Assembly (NCBI GenBank): GCA_036272815.1
Contig: DATAYA010000011.1
Location: 1 to 7,442 of the forward strand
Origin: DATAYA01 sp036272815
Lineage (GTDB): Bacteria; Pseudomonadota; Alphaproteobacteria; Acetobacterales; Acetobacteraceae
Direction of reading: 5' to 3'
Length of the DNA: 7,442 nt
Both the position numbers and the translations under genes were made by a program. How positions within the stretch are numbered: the first letter of the stretch is position 1; each line of letters begins with the position of its first letter. Below, piece by piece: positions 1 to 7,442 of this stretch. The notes under the pieces were generated by a model, which saw only the letters and a program-made list of their open reading frames with translations, was not told where the DNA came from and did not search any database.

Positions 1-39
1 CCCGGCCCATCCCAGCCGGTCGGGTTCCCCGCCGACCCC

Positions 40-1971
<1,932 letters not shown>

Positions 1972-2033
1972 CGCTCTCCCTCGTGCTCTTTGCGGCCGGG
2001 CTCCCGGACCCTGGGACCAGTGGGGCTGGGATT

Positions 2034-2039
2034 AGTATA
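2034..2039 (-). promoter_or_regulatory. Possible -10 element for acs
   Basis: The minus strand reads TATACT here, one mismatch from the sigma-70 -10 consensus, in a local A/T pocket within otherwise very G+C-rich DNA. It would give a leader of roughly 55 nt before the acs ATG. No convincing -35 hexamer lies about 17 bp upstream (the sequence there is TGGCCC-like), so this is a weak candidate. Confidence 0.25.
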
Positions 2040-2180
2040 GGCGCGAGCGCGGCTGCCGGGCCATGCCGGCCGGCGGCGAACGCGCGCCCGACCCTCTAAC
2101 GATCGGTCCAGGGTCGGCGATGCGGAAACTCTGCCCCGGTTCATACGATCATAGGGGAGCAATTCGATCGAGGTCACGGG

Positions 2181-2630
2181 ATGCGGAGTGGACGGACGAC
2201 GGCGGCTGCGGCATGGGCCGCCGCATGTATCGTGGCGGGACCGGCGCTGGCCCAGCAGGTTCCCGCGACCGGCCGGCCGCCGGGGTCGTCCACGCCGACG
2301 CACTCCGGCCCAACGCGCCCTGGCTCCGCATCTGCCGCGGCAGCGGCCGTGGCGGCGCCAGGGGACGATCAGGGCTTCCTCCTCGGACTTCGCAGAATGG
2401 GTGTGGTCGCGGGGCGGGCGGCGGCGTGCGAGCCCCAGGGCAGCCGGTCCGCGGTGATCGAGGGGGCCGCCAATCTCGGCCGGGAGCTTGCGTTCCAGTT
2501 CGGACTGAACGCGGCGTTCCACTTCATCGGCTCGGTCGGCTACGGCAGCGGCCACGCATTCGACAGGGCGACCTGCCCGAAGGTCGAGCAGGATTGGAAA
2601 GCGCTTCAACAGAAGTACACGGGCCAATGA
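2181..2630 (+). CDS. Exported small protein of unknown function (two-cysteine)
   Basis: I do not recognise this family. The product is 149 residues. It starts with a Sec-type signal peptide: Arg2/Arg5, an alanine-rich hydrophobic stretch at 8-20, and a likely cleavage after ALA at residue 24. A low-complexity Pro/Ser/Thr/Ala linker follows (25-60), then a compact, more conserved-looking domain (63-147) that holds the only two cysteines of the mature protein, Cys83 and Cys132. These could form a disulfide in the periplasm. Codons in this frame have strongly G/C third positions, which supports real coding over the other two frames that are also open here. GAGG at 2170-2173 is a suitable ribosome binding site seven bases before the ATG. 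The stop overlaps the start of the next gene (ATGA), so the two are probably co-translated. Function is unknown; a periplasmic or envelope role is inferred from the signal peptide. Confidence 0.8.
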   Translation: MRSGRTTAAAAWAAACIVAGPALAQQVPATGRPPGSSTPTHSGPTRPGSASAAAAAVAAPGDDQGFLLGLRRMGVVAGRAAACEPQGSRSAVIEGAANLGRELAFQFGLNAAFHFIGSVGYGSGHAFDRATCPKVEQDWKALQQKYTGQ

Positions 2631-3076
2631 ACGCGTTCCTGCGGGCCGCGGGGGCCGGTGTTCTGGTCGCGGGCGGGCTGGCCCAGGGTGCCGCGGCGGC
2701 GCCGCTCGGCCGGGCGGGAATTGGCGGCCCGTCCGCCGGCCCAGGCACGCGCAGCGGGATCCTGCTTGTCGGCGGGCCTCACGGCGAGGGACCTCGGGGC
2801 GGAGGCCCGCGGGGCGGGGAAGCGCGGGGTGGGGGGCCTCGGGACGGAGGGCGCCCCGGTAACGTCCAGCGCAACGACTTCCGCCGCAGCGTGACGGTCA
2901 ACAACTACCACGGCGGATACGGCGGCGGCGGATGGAGCAACAACTCGGGGCCGGATTGGGGCGGCGTTGCGGCGGGGGTCGCGATCGGCGCCGGCATCGC
3001 GGCCGTGGCCGGAGCCATCGCCAACTCCCAGGCCTATCCGCCGGCACCGCCCTATGCCTATGGCTACCCTCCATAA
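2627..3076 (+). CDS. Exported Gly/Arg-rich protein with C-terminal glycine-zipper-like hydrophobic segment
   Basis: The family is not recognised. The product is 149 residues when started at the ATG overlapping the upstream stop. That start gives a clear signal peptide (hydrophobic 8-24, cleavage near AAA at 23-25). The same frame is open upstream to 2063, but there it runs out of frame across the preceding gene and has no signal, so I reject the longer start. Residues 50-79 are a degenerate Gly/Arg/Pro repeat of the type GPRGGG. Asn-rich and Gly-rich residues follow (VNNYHGGYGGGG, 91-102), then a small-residue hydrophobic stretch with G-x3-G spacing (112-132), and a Pro/Tyr tail. This architecture resembles small envelope proteins with glycine-zipper segments common in alphaproteobacteria; membrane association is inference. 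There is no strong ribosome binding site, consistent with translational coupling. The repeat region carries a G-quadruplex motif on the coding strand. Confidence 0.72.
   Translation: MNAFLRAAGAGVLVAGGLAQGAAAAPLGRAGIGGPSAGPGTRSGILLVGGPHGEGPRGGGPRGGEARGGGPRDGGRPGNVQRNDFRRSVTVNNYHGGYGGGGWSNNSGPDWGGVAAGVAIGAGIAAVAGAIANSQAYPPAPPYAYGYPP
2811..2836 (+). other. Putative G-quadruplex motif in coding strand
   Basis: Four runs of four or more G (2811-2814, 2816-2819, 2826-2829, 2831-2836) are separated by loops of 1, 6 and 1 bases. This satisfies the usual G4N1-7 rule with four-G tracts. It lies on the non-template strand, so the mRNA could also fold. The runs encode the Gly/Arg repeat, which may be sufficient explanation for them. 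Confidence 0.55.
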
Positions 3077-3090
3077 CCGATGCCCGAGCG

Positions 3091-3120
3091 TCACGTCGTG
3101 AAGGATATATGCGTCGTGAA
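3091..3120. repeat. Small palindrome and 9-bp direct repeat upstream of hydrolase region
   Basis: TCACGTCGTGA at 3091-3101 is an exact inverted repeat (TCACG/CGTGA) around one central base. Its right part, CGTCGTGAA (3094-3102), is repeated exactly at 3112-3120, 18 bp downstream, with the A/T-rich GGATATAT between. The location, just after the exported-protein pair and before the hydrolase region, would fit an operator or promoter site. That role is inference, and short repeats can arise by chance. Confidence 0.3.
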
Positions 3121-3134
3121 AAAAGGGAACCTGG

Positions 3135-3338
3135 ATGCCGAACCGCATCGGGACGCAACAGCGGTGGGATGAACTGTACAGCCTGGCACGGCAGCGCCAC
3201 GCAGCGGGATGGACAGACTTACAAGTTGCCGAGGCAATTGCTACCGCCCATTCCGAACCATCGCGCCACTTGCATGAGCGGCATGACGCCGGTAATTTTG
3301 AGGCGAAGACAACGCACAAGCTCGCACCGGCGGAGTGA
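3135..3338 (+). CDS. Doubtful small hypothetical protein (67 aa)
   Basis: The ORF opens with ATG six bases after AAGGGA (3123-3128) and ends six bases before the hydrolase start. Its last codons contain the GGAG (3332-3335) that probably serves as the hydrolase ribosome binding site. Residues 9-40 look protein-like (RWDELYSLARQRHAAGW, then a predicted helix LQVAEAIATAH) and could be one or two helices. The remainder is His/Glu/Lys-rich without a recognisable fold. Third-position G/C bias is weaker than in neighbouring genes, with TTA, GTT, ATT and TTT codons in the second part. It could be a real small gene coupled to the hydrolase, a decayed remnant, or untranslated leader. No function can be assigned. 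Confidence 0.35.
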   Translation: MPNRIGTQQRWDELYSLARQRHAAGWTDLQVAEAIATAHSEPSRHLHERHDAGNFEAKTTHKLAPAE

Positions 3339-3344
3339 AACGCC

Positions 3345-4106
3345 ATGCCATTCTATCAGCGGGGCAATGTCCGCATCCGCTATGAGGAGATTGGCAGCGG
3401 CTTTCCGCTGCTGGTGACCCCCGGCGGCGGATTGAATTCCCGCGTCACCAACTGGCCGACGGCTGTGTTCAACGCCATGGAGGTCTTCAAGGACGACTTC
3501 CGCTGCATCACGATGGATCAGCGCAACGCGAATGGCGGGGAATCCTCGGGGCCGCTGGCCGCCGAGGACCCGTGGGGCGCGTTCGCCGACGACCAGCTCG
3601 GGCTGATGGACCACCTCGGCATCAGGCAGTTCTTGTTCATGGGTTACTGCATCGGCGGATGTTTTGCGCTGAAGCTGATGGAGCAGGCGCCGGACCGCGT
3701 GGTGGCGGGAGTGCTGTGCCAGACAGTGGGGCACCGGCCGGAGAACCCGGACGTGATGTATGACTCGGGCCGGGATGTCTGGGCGCCGGAATTTCTTGCG
3801 CGACGGCCTGACGTGACGATGGCGACGATCGAGGTGTATCTGCATAACCTGTATCGTGCGCGGCCCGATTTTGTCTACAGCGTGTCGCGGGAGTTCGTGC
3901 AGTCGTGCCAGACGCCGATGCTGGTGATGCCGGATGATACGCCGGCGCATCCGTTGCAGGCATCGCTGGATGTCGCGGCGTTGGCGCCGAGCGCGCAGTC
4001 GACGGTGTTTCCGTGGAGGGAGCCGCCTGAACTGAAGGCGAGGACGATCGAGCAGGTGCGGGTGTTTTTGAGGGCGCATGTGCCGGTGGCGGCCGGGGCG
4101 CGATAA
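3345..4106 (+). CDS. Alpha/beta-fold hydrolase with Cys at the nucleophile elbow
   Basis: The product is 253 residues with no signal peptide, so probably cytoplasmic. The alpha/beta-hydrolase order is visible: an early strand and oxyanion-type turn PLLVTPGGG (21-29), a strand ending CITMDQRNANGGES (54-67), the helix DDQLGLMDHLGI (82-93), and the nucleophile elbow GYCIGG (100-105), where Cys102 replaces the usual Ser. A later strand PMLVMPDDTPAHP (191-203) offers Asp197/Asp198 and His202. The usual C-terminal catalytic His before the last helix is not evident: the position reads FPWREPPE. I recall related alpha/beta-hydrolases with a G-x-C-I-G-G elbow, so the Cys is probably a subfamily trait and not a local mutation; dienelactone hydrolase is a known Cys-nucleophile precedent. 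GGAG at 3332-3335 precedes the ATG by nine bases. Substrate is unknown. Its co-orientation with the downstream molybdenum hydroxylase genes suggests, without proving, a shared catabolic route. Confidence 0.85.
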   Translation: MPFYQRGNVRIRYEEIGSGFPLLVTPGGGLNSRVTNWPTAVFNAMEVFKDDFRCITMDQRNANGGESSGPLAAEDPWGAFADDQLGLMDHLGIRQFLFMGYCIGGCFALKLMEQAPDRVVAGVLCQTVGHRPENPDVMYDSGRDVWAPEFLARRPDVTMATIEVYLHNLYRARPDFVYSVSREFVQSCQTPMLVMPDDTPAHPLQASLDVAALAPSAQSTVFPWREPPELKARTIEQVRVFLRAHVPVAAGAR

Positions 4107-4119
4107 GCGGCGCCGTTAT
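4103..4119. repeat. Imperfect inverted repeat over hydrolase stop codon
   Basis: ATAA and TTAT flank the self-complementary core CGGCGCCG, with one extra G on the left side. It covers the TAA stop and lies where a terminator might be expected, but there is no natural loop and no T-run after it. A protein-binding palindrome or chance are at least as likely as termination. Confidence 0.2.
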
Positions 4120-4299
4120 TCGCAGCCCGGCGTTCACTCCGACGTAATGGCGCCCGCCTCCAGCGGGTGCGTGGCGAAGCTGCGCCGCAGCGCATGCACG
4201 TTGCAAGACACCGGCAAAGCGGCCAAGCTCACCCGCAGGAAACGGACCGGGTGGGAGATACGCGGGTCAGCTCGCCACGTCCAGCCGATCGGCGCTCCC

Positions 4300-4306
4300 G
4301 GAGGAG
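4300..4306 (+). promoter_or_regulatory. Ribosome binding site that fixes the start of the [2Fe-2S] subunit
   Basis: GGAGGAG lies four to six bases before the ATG at 4311. The same frame is open upstream to 4167, but this site and the beginning of the ferredoxin-like domain directly after 4311 select the shorter protein. I saw no convincing promoter in the 204 bp between the hydrolase stop and this start. Confidence 0.7.
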
Positions 4307-4310
4307 TTTC

Positions 4311-4772
4311 ATGATCAGGCACCTCGTCCTCGATATCGATGGTCAGCAGCACGCCATCGACGCCGACCCCGAGATGCCGCTGCTGTATGCCTTGCGCGAC
4401 CATCTGCGGCTCGACAATCCTCGCTTCGGCTGCGGCCTGGGCCAGTGCGGCGCGTGCACGGTGCATGTGGATGGCGCGCCGACGCGGTCCTGCTCGCTGC
4501 CGGTCTCCGCGGTCGGTGCTGCCAGGGTGACCACCCTCGCCGGACTTGGCACGCCCGAGCACCCGCATGCACTGCAATCGGCCTTCATCCATGAACAGGC
4601 GACGCAATGCGGCTATTGCCTGAACGGCTGGATGATGACCGCGGCGGCACTGCTGCGCGACAAGCCGCATGCCACCGAAGCCGACATCCGTGACGGGCTA
4701 TCCGGCGTGAAATGTCGTTGCGGCTCGCATTTGTCGATTCTGCGCGCAATCCTGCGCGCCGCGCAGGCATAA
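4311..4772 (+). CDS. (2Fe-2S)-binding subunit of a molybdenum hydroxylase (IorA-like)
   Basis: This is the small electron-transfer subunit of a xanthine dehydrogenase-family enzyme, most like the alpha subunit of isoquinoline 1-oxidoreductase. The product is 153 residues, the family's usual size. The N-terminal plant-type ferredoxin domain carries the cluster ligands Cys41, Cys46, Cys49 and Cys61 (pattern C-x4-C-x2-C-x11-C). The C-terminal helical domain carries the second cluster ligands Cys100, Cys103, Cys135 and Cys137 (CGYC and CRC). All eight ligands are present, so the subunit should be functional. It passes electrons from the molybdenum site of the partner subunit to an external acceptor. 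It has no signal peptide of its own; if the enzyme is periplasmic, it would be carried across by the Tat signal of the large subunit after folding, as is usual for such pairs. Its TAA overlaps the ribosome binding site of the next gene. The exact substrate cannot be read from this subunit. Confidence 0.93.
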   Translation: MIRHLVLDIDGQQHAIDADPEMPLLYALRDHLRLDNPRFGCGLGQCGACTVHVDGAPTRSCSLPVSAVGAARVTTLAGLGTPEHPHALQSAFIHEQATQCGYCLNGWMMTAAALLRDKPHATEADIRDGLSGVKCRCGSHLSILRAILRAAQA

Positions 4773-4785
4773 GGAGGCGGCGACC

Positions 4786-7029
4786 ATGGGCAACATCTCC
4801 CGTCGCTCGCTGCTCGCCTCCGGCGGCGCACTGGTGGTCGCATTCACTGGCCAGCTGCCGGCTGCGGCACAGGTCACGGCGAGGACAGGGCCAGCGCCGG
4901 ATGAACTGGATTCCTGGCTCGCCATTCAGCAGGACGGCAGCGTCATCGCTTTTTTCGGTAAAATGGACCCCGGGCAGGGCGTCGATGTCGCCATCCGCCA
5001 GATCGTCGCCGACGAAATCGATGTTCAGGTCGAGCGCGTCTCCATCGTTATGGGCGACACCGCACGTACGGTGAACCAGGGCGGCGCCTCCGGCAGCACC
5101 GGCGTCGAGCGCGGCGGCATCACCCTGCGCTACGCCGGTGCCGAGGCGCGTCGCGTGCTGCTCGATCTCGCGTCCGAACGCCTCGGCGTTGCCGCCGATG
5201 CCCTGCACGTGCGGGACGGCGTAATCTCCGTCATTGCCGAGCCTGCCAGACAGGTCAGCTATGCCGAGCTGATCGGCAACCGGCATTTCGACGTGCCGAT
5301 GCAGTGGAACGGGATCTATGGCAACAGGCTGGTCGCGCGCGGCCGCGCAGAGCCGAAGCGCCCGGGCGATTACCGCGTCGTCGGTACCTCGGTCCCGCGT
5401 ACCGACATCGCCGAAAACGTCTTCGCCCGGCACCGGTTCGTCACCGACATCCGCCTGCCCGGCATGCTGCACGCGCGCATGATCCGCCCCGCCGTCACCG
5501 GCAGCGTACCAACCGCCGTCGACGAAGCGTCGGTCGCCGACATTCCCGGCGTCCACGTCGTATGGAAGCAGGGCTTCTTGGGCGTCGCGGCGCCGCGCGA
5601 ATGGGACGCGATCCGTGCTGCCGGCAAGCTGAAGGTCATTTGGTCGCAGGTCACACCGCCATTCCCCGGCAACGCCGCGCTGTACGACCATATGCGCGCG
5701 GCCAAGCCAATCGCCCGCCACGAACCGCTGAAGCAGGGCGACGCCGACGCTGCCATCGCGGCCGCGGCCAGGGTCGTCGAGGCGGAGTACGAGTGGCCGT
5801 TCCAGTCGCATGCCAGCATGGGCCCGGCCTGCGCCGTGGTGGATGCCGGGTCAGAGGCCGCCACTCTCTGGACCGGCACCCAGAAGCCGCATTTCGCCGC
5901 CGCCGGGGTCGCCCGCATCCTCGGCCTGAAGCGCGCGCAGGTGCGTGCCATATGGGTGCGCGGTGCCGGCAGCTATGGCCGCAACGACGCCGGCGACGCC
6001 GCCATGGACGCCGCCGTGATGTCGCAGGCGCTCGGCGCCCCCGTGCGCGTGCAGTACATGCGTGCGGAAGGCACCGGTTGGGACCCGAAAGGCCCCGCGA
6101 GCATCCACCGCGCCCGCGCCGGCCTGGACAGCGACGGCAAGGTTGTCGGCTACCGCTTCGACAGCCGCGGCTTCTCGCGAACTGACATCAACACGACTGA
6201 GAGCGATCCCGCCCATTCCCTGGCGGGACAGTCGATGGGCATGAAGCTGACCCCGACACAGGCATTCGGCATTCCGACTGAACCCTATCAGTTCCCCGCC
6301 CAGCTCCGCGCCTGGGAGACAATCCCTGCGTTGTTTGATCGCGCCTCGCCGCTCCGCAGCTCGCATCTGCGCGATCCCGTCGGACCTCAGCTCGGTTTCG
6401 CATCAGAATCATTCATCGACGAACTCGCCCATGCAGTCGGGGCCGATGCCGTTGCTTTCCGCTTGAAGCATCTGCGGGATCCCCGTGCCATTGCCGCAAT
6501 CAGGGCCTGCGCGGACCGCTTCGGCTGGGAGCCGCGCATCGCCGCCAGCAGCCGCACCCCCGCCGCTGTCGCCACCGGCCGCGGTTTCGCCTACGCCCAG
6601 CGCGGCCAGACCATCGTCGCGCTGGCAGTGGAGGTCGAAGTCAACCGCACCACCGGGCGCGTGTGGCCACGTCGTTGGACGGTCGCGCATGATTGCGGTC
6701 TCGTGATCAACCCGCAGGGCCTGCGCCTTTGTATCGAAGGCAACATCGTTCAGGGCACCAGCCGCGCCTTGTGGGAGGAGGTCACCTTCGATCCCGCGAT
6801 GGTCACCAGCCTGGACTGGCTCGGCTACCCGATCCTGGATCTGACCGACGTGCCGGGCGCCATCGACATCGTGCTGCTCGACCGTCCCGACCTGCCGCCG
6901 TCCGGCGCCGGCGAGGGCTCCATTCGCCCGGTCGCCGCCGCCATCGGCAACGCCATTTTTGACGCGACTGGCGTCCGACAGCGTCGTGCTCCCTTCACTC
7001 CGGAACGGATCAAGGCTGCCATCGGCTGA
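4786..7029 (+). CDS. Molybdopterin-binding catalytic subunit of a molybdenum hydroxylase (IorB-like, Tat-exported)
   Basis: This 747-residue protein is the large catalytic subunit of a xanthine dehydrogenase-family oxidoreductase, of the isoquinoline 1-oxidoreductase beta type in length and in pairing with a separate iron-sulfur subunit. A Tat signal is visible: SRRSLL at 5-10, a hydrophobic stretch at 11-20, and likely cleavage after AAA (26-28). Cofactor-binding segments are GQGVDVAIRQIVADE (64-77 region), GGASGSTG (99-106), QSHASMGP (340-347), GAGSYGRND (393-401) and ASPLRSSHLRDP (520-531). GAGEG (707-711) contains Glu710, the expected active-site base. The second and fourth segments differ from the textbook MEP and GGGFGRR forms, which suggests a distinct subfamily. 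AGGAGG (4772-4777) precedes the ATG by eight bases. No FAD subunit or cytochrome gene adjoins it, so electrons probably go to a cytochrome or quinone. Substrate is unknown: an N-heteroaromatic or aldehyde is typical for relatives. Confidence 0.9.
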   Translation: MGNISRRSLLASGGALVVAFTGQLPAAAQVTARTGPAPDELDSWLAIQQDGSVIAFFGKMDPGQGVDVAIRQIVADEIDVQVERVSIVMGDTARTVNQGGASGSTGVERGGITLRYAGAEARRVLLDLASERLGVAADALHVRDGVISVIAEPARQVSYAELIGNRHFDVPMQWNGIYGNRLVARGRAEPKRPGDYRVVGTSVPRTDIAENVFARHRFVTDIRLPGMLHARMIRPAVTGSVPTAVDEASVADIPGVHVVWKQGFLGVAAPREWDAIRAAGKLKVIWSQVTPPFPGNAALYDHMRAAKPIARHEPLKQGDADAAIAAAARVVEAEYEWPFQSHASMGPACAVVDAGSEAATLWTGTQKPHFAAAGVARILGLKRAQVRAIWVRGAGSYGRNDAGDAAMDAAVMSQALGAPVRVQYMRAEGTGWDPKGPASIHRARAGLDSDGKVVGYRFDSRGFSRTDINTTESDPAHSLAGQSMGMKLTPTQAFGIPTEPYQFPAQLRAWETIPALFDRASPLRSSHLRDPVGPQLGFASESFIDELAHAVGADAVAFRLKHLRDPRAIAAIRACADRFGWEPRIAASSRTPAAVATGRGFAYAQRGQTIVALAVEVEVNRTTGRVWPRRWTVAHDCGLVINPQGLRLCIEGNIVQGTSRALWEEVTFDPAMVTSLDWLGYPILDLTDVPGAIDIVLLDRPDLPPSGAGEGSIRPVAAAIGNAIFDATGVRQRRAPFTPERIKAAIG

Positions 7030-7048
7030 GCGTGGTTGCCTCGCCGAC

Positions 7049-7097
7049 CGATCACGGCCACGCCCGCGATCCGACCGTGCGACTCCGTCGGTGATCG
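7049..7097. repeat. 7-bp inverted repeat between convergent genes
   Basis: CGATCAC at 7049-7055 and GTGATCG at 7091-7097 are exact inverted copies separated by 35 bases, with an additional CACGG/CCGTG pairing possible inside. The position between two convergent stops would suit a bidirectional terminator, but the loop is long and no T-run follows on either strand. Confidence 0.25.
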
Positions 7098-7100
7098 CGC

Positions 7101-7442
7101 TCAAGCGCGGCGGCGGCGAACAAGCGCGAAACCGAGCAGGCCGGCGCCGAGCAGGGCGAGCGACGTCGGCTCCGCGACCGGCACGGGCCCCGGCCCGGAG
7201 AGGGTCAGCGACGGCAACAGTGTGATCACCACCGAGCCGTCGGCCGTCCCGACACCGGCCAGGAACACCGGGTCAAAATCGGCGGCGTTGAACGAGCCGC
7301 CACCCCCGCCGCCGCCGCCCGTGCCGCCGACGCCTCCCGCGCCGCCGCCGCCGCCGCCAGCGTAGCCACCGCCGCCCCCGCCGGCCCTGCCGCCGGCATT
7401 ATTGACGCTGGCGCCCCCGCCCCCGCCGCCGCCGAAGCCGCC
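7101..7442 (-). CDS. Glycine-rich PEP-CTERM sorting-domain protein (C-terminal part, runs off the window)
   Basis: Reading the minus strand from the window edge gives 113 residues to a TGA at 7103-7101; the N-terminus lies outside. The first 49 or so residues are dominated by glycine runs interrupted by short segments such as ASVNNAGGRA. A folded-looking segment follows (FNAADFDPVFLAGVGTADG, residues 51-69, then VVITLLP). The C-terminus is a classic PEP-CTERM tripartite signal: the AEPTS motif (Glu91-Pro92), a hydrophobic helix ALLGAGLLGFALV, and the basic tail RRRRA. Proteins with this signal are exported by Sec and processed by an exosortase, usually in organisms that make exopolysaccharide; no exosortase gene is in this window. 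The gene converges on the molybdenum hydroxylase gene, with 71 bp between the stops. The signal is clear; the role of the protein is not. Confidence 0.85.
   Translation of the reverse strand, partial: GGFGGGGGGGASVNNAGGRAGGGGGGYAGGGGGGAGGVGGTGGGGGGGGSFNAADFDPVFLAGVGTADGSVVITLLPSLTLSGPGPVPVAEPTSLALLGAGLLGFALVRRRRA

Noticed and set aside
2063..2626. A long N-terminal extension of the Gly/Arg-rich protein in the same open frame.
   Set aside because: It would run out of frame through the upstream exported protein, whose codon bias and signal peptide are good, and it would bury the signal peptide that begins at 2627.
4167..4310. An N-terminal extension of the [2Fe-2S] subunit.
   Set aside because: The extension is Arg/His/Pro-rich and not part of the family, and GGAGGAG directly before 4311 marks the start.
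4107..4310. A search for a promoter, sigma-54 site or hidden gene between the hydrolase and the [2Fe-2S] subunit.
   Set aside because: TTGCAA at 4201-4206 has no matching -10 at the right distance, TGGC at about 4171 lacks the proper GC spacing for sigma-54, and no ORF shows family features.
4585..5811. A 408-codon open frame on the minus strand across the end of the [2Fe-2S] subunit and the first part of the molybdenum subunit.
   Set aside because: It covers two genes with clear motifs and good ribosome binding sites on the plus strand; the antisense product has no recognisable features.
7036..7365. A plus-strand ORF ending in polyproline.
   Set aside because: It is the reverse-strand shadow of the polyglycine segment of the PEP-CTERM protein, which has a definite C-terminal signal on the minus strand.
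7290..7442. CRISPR-like or tandem-repeat appearance of the GCC/CCG-rich end of the window.
   Set aside because: There is no constant repeat and spacer structure; the pattern is irregular glycine codons.

Overview
The window is G+C-rich bacterial chromosomal DNA with strongly G/C-biased third codon positions. The gene types suggest an alphaproteobacterium, plausibly of the Acetobacteraceae/Rhodospirillales kind: an AMP-forming acetyl-CoA synthetase, a two-subunit molybdenum hydroxylase of the isoquinoline 1-oxidoreductase type with a Tat signal, a PEP-CTERM protein, and small alanine- or glycine-rich exported proteins. The taxonomic placement is inference from gene types and composition; no marker gene is present.

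Layout. (1) 40-1971, minus strand: a complete acetyl-CoA synthetase with all diagnostic motifs. (2) 1972-2180: a divergent intergenic region with a possible -10 element for acs and a pair of oppositely oriented copies of a short GGTCC(C)AGGGTC motif. (3) 2181-2630 and 2627-3076, plus strand: two unrecognised proteins of 149 residues each, both with signal peptides, overlapping by ATGA and so probably translationally coupled. The second is Gly/Arg-rich, and its coding strand holds a compact G-quadruplex motif. (4) 3077-3344: a less G+C-rich stretch with a small palindrome, a 9-bp direct repeat and a doubtful 67-codon ORF. (5) 3345-4106, plus strand: an alpha/beta-hydrolase with cysteine at the nucleophile elbow. 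(6) 4311-4772 and 4786-7029, plus strand: the [2Fe-2S] subunit and the molybdopterin-binding subunit of a molybdenum hydroxylase, 13 bp apart. (7) 7101-7442, minus strand: the C-terminal end of a glycine-rich PEP-CTERM protein that continues beyond the window and converges on the oxidoreductase gene.

How the genes work together. Acs supplies acetyl-CoA from acetate in the cytoplasm and has no obvious link to its neighbours. The two-subunit oxidoreductase forms one enzyme: electrons pass from the Mo cofactor in the large subunit through two [2Fe-2S] clusters in the small subunit. It has no FAD subunit and the large subunit has a Tat signal, so it probably works in the periplasm with a cytochrome or quinone acceptor. 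The hydrolase just upstream is co-oriented and may act in the same catabolic route, but the 204-bp gap leaves this open. I see no clear undescribed multi-gene system. The best leads are the substrate of the variant molybdenum hydroxylase with the Cys hydrolase, and the coupled pair of small exported proteins.
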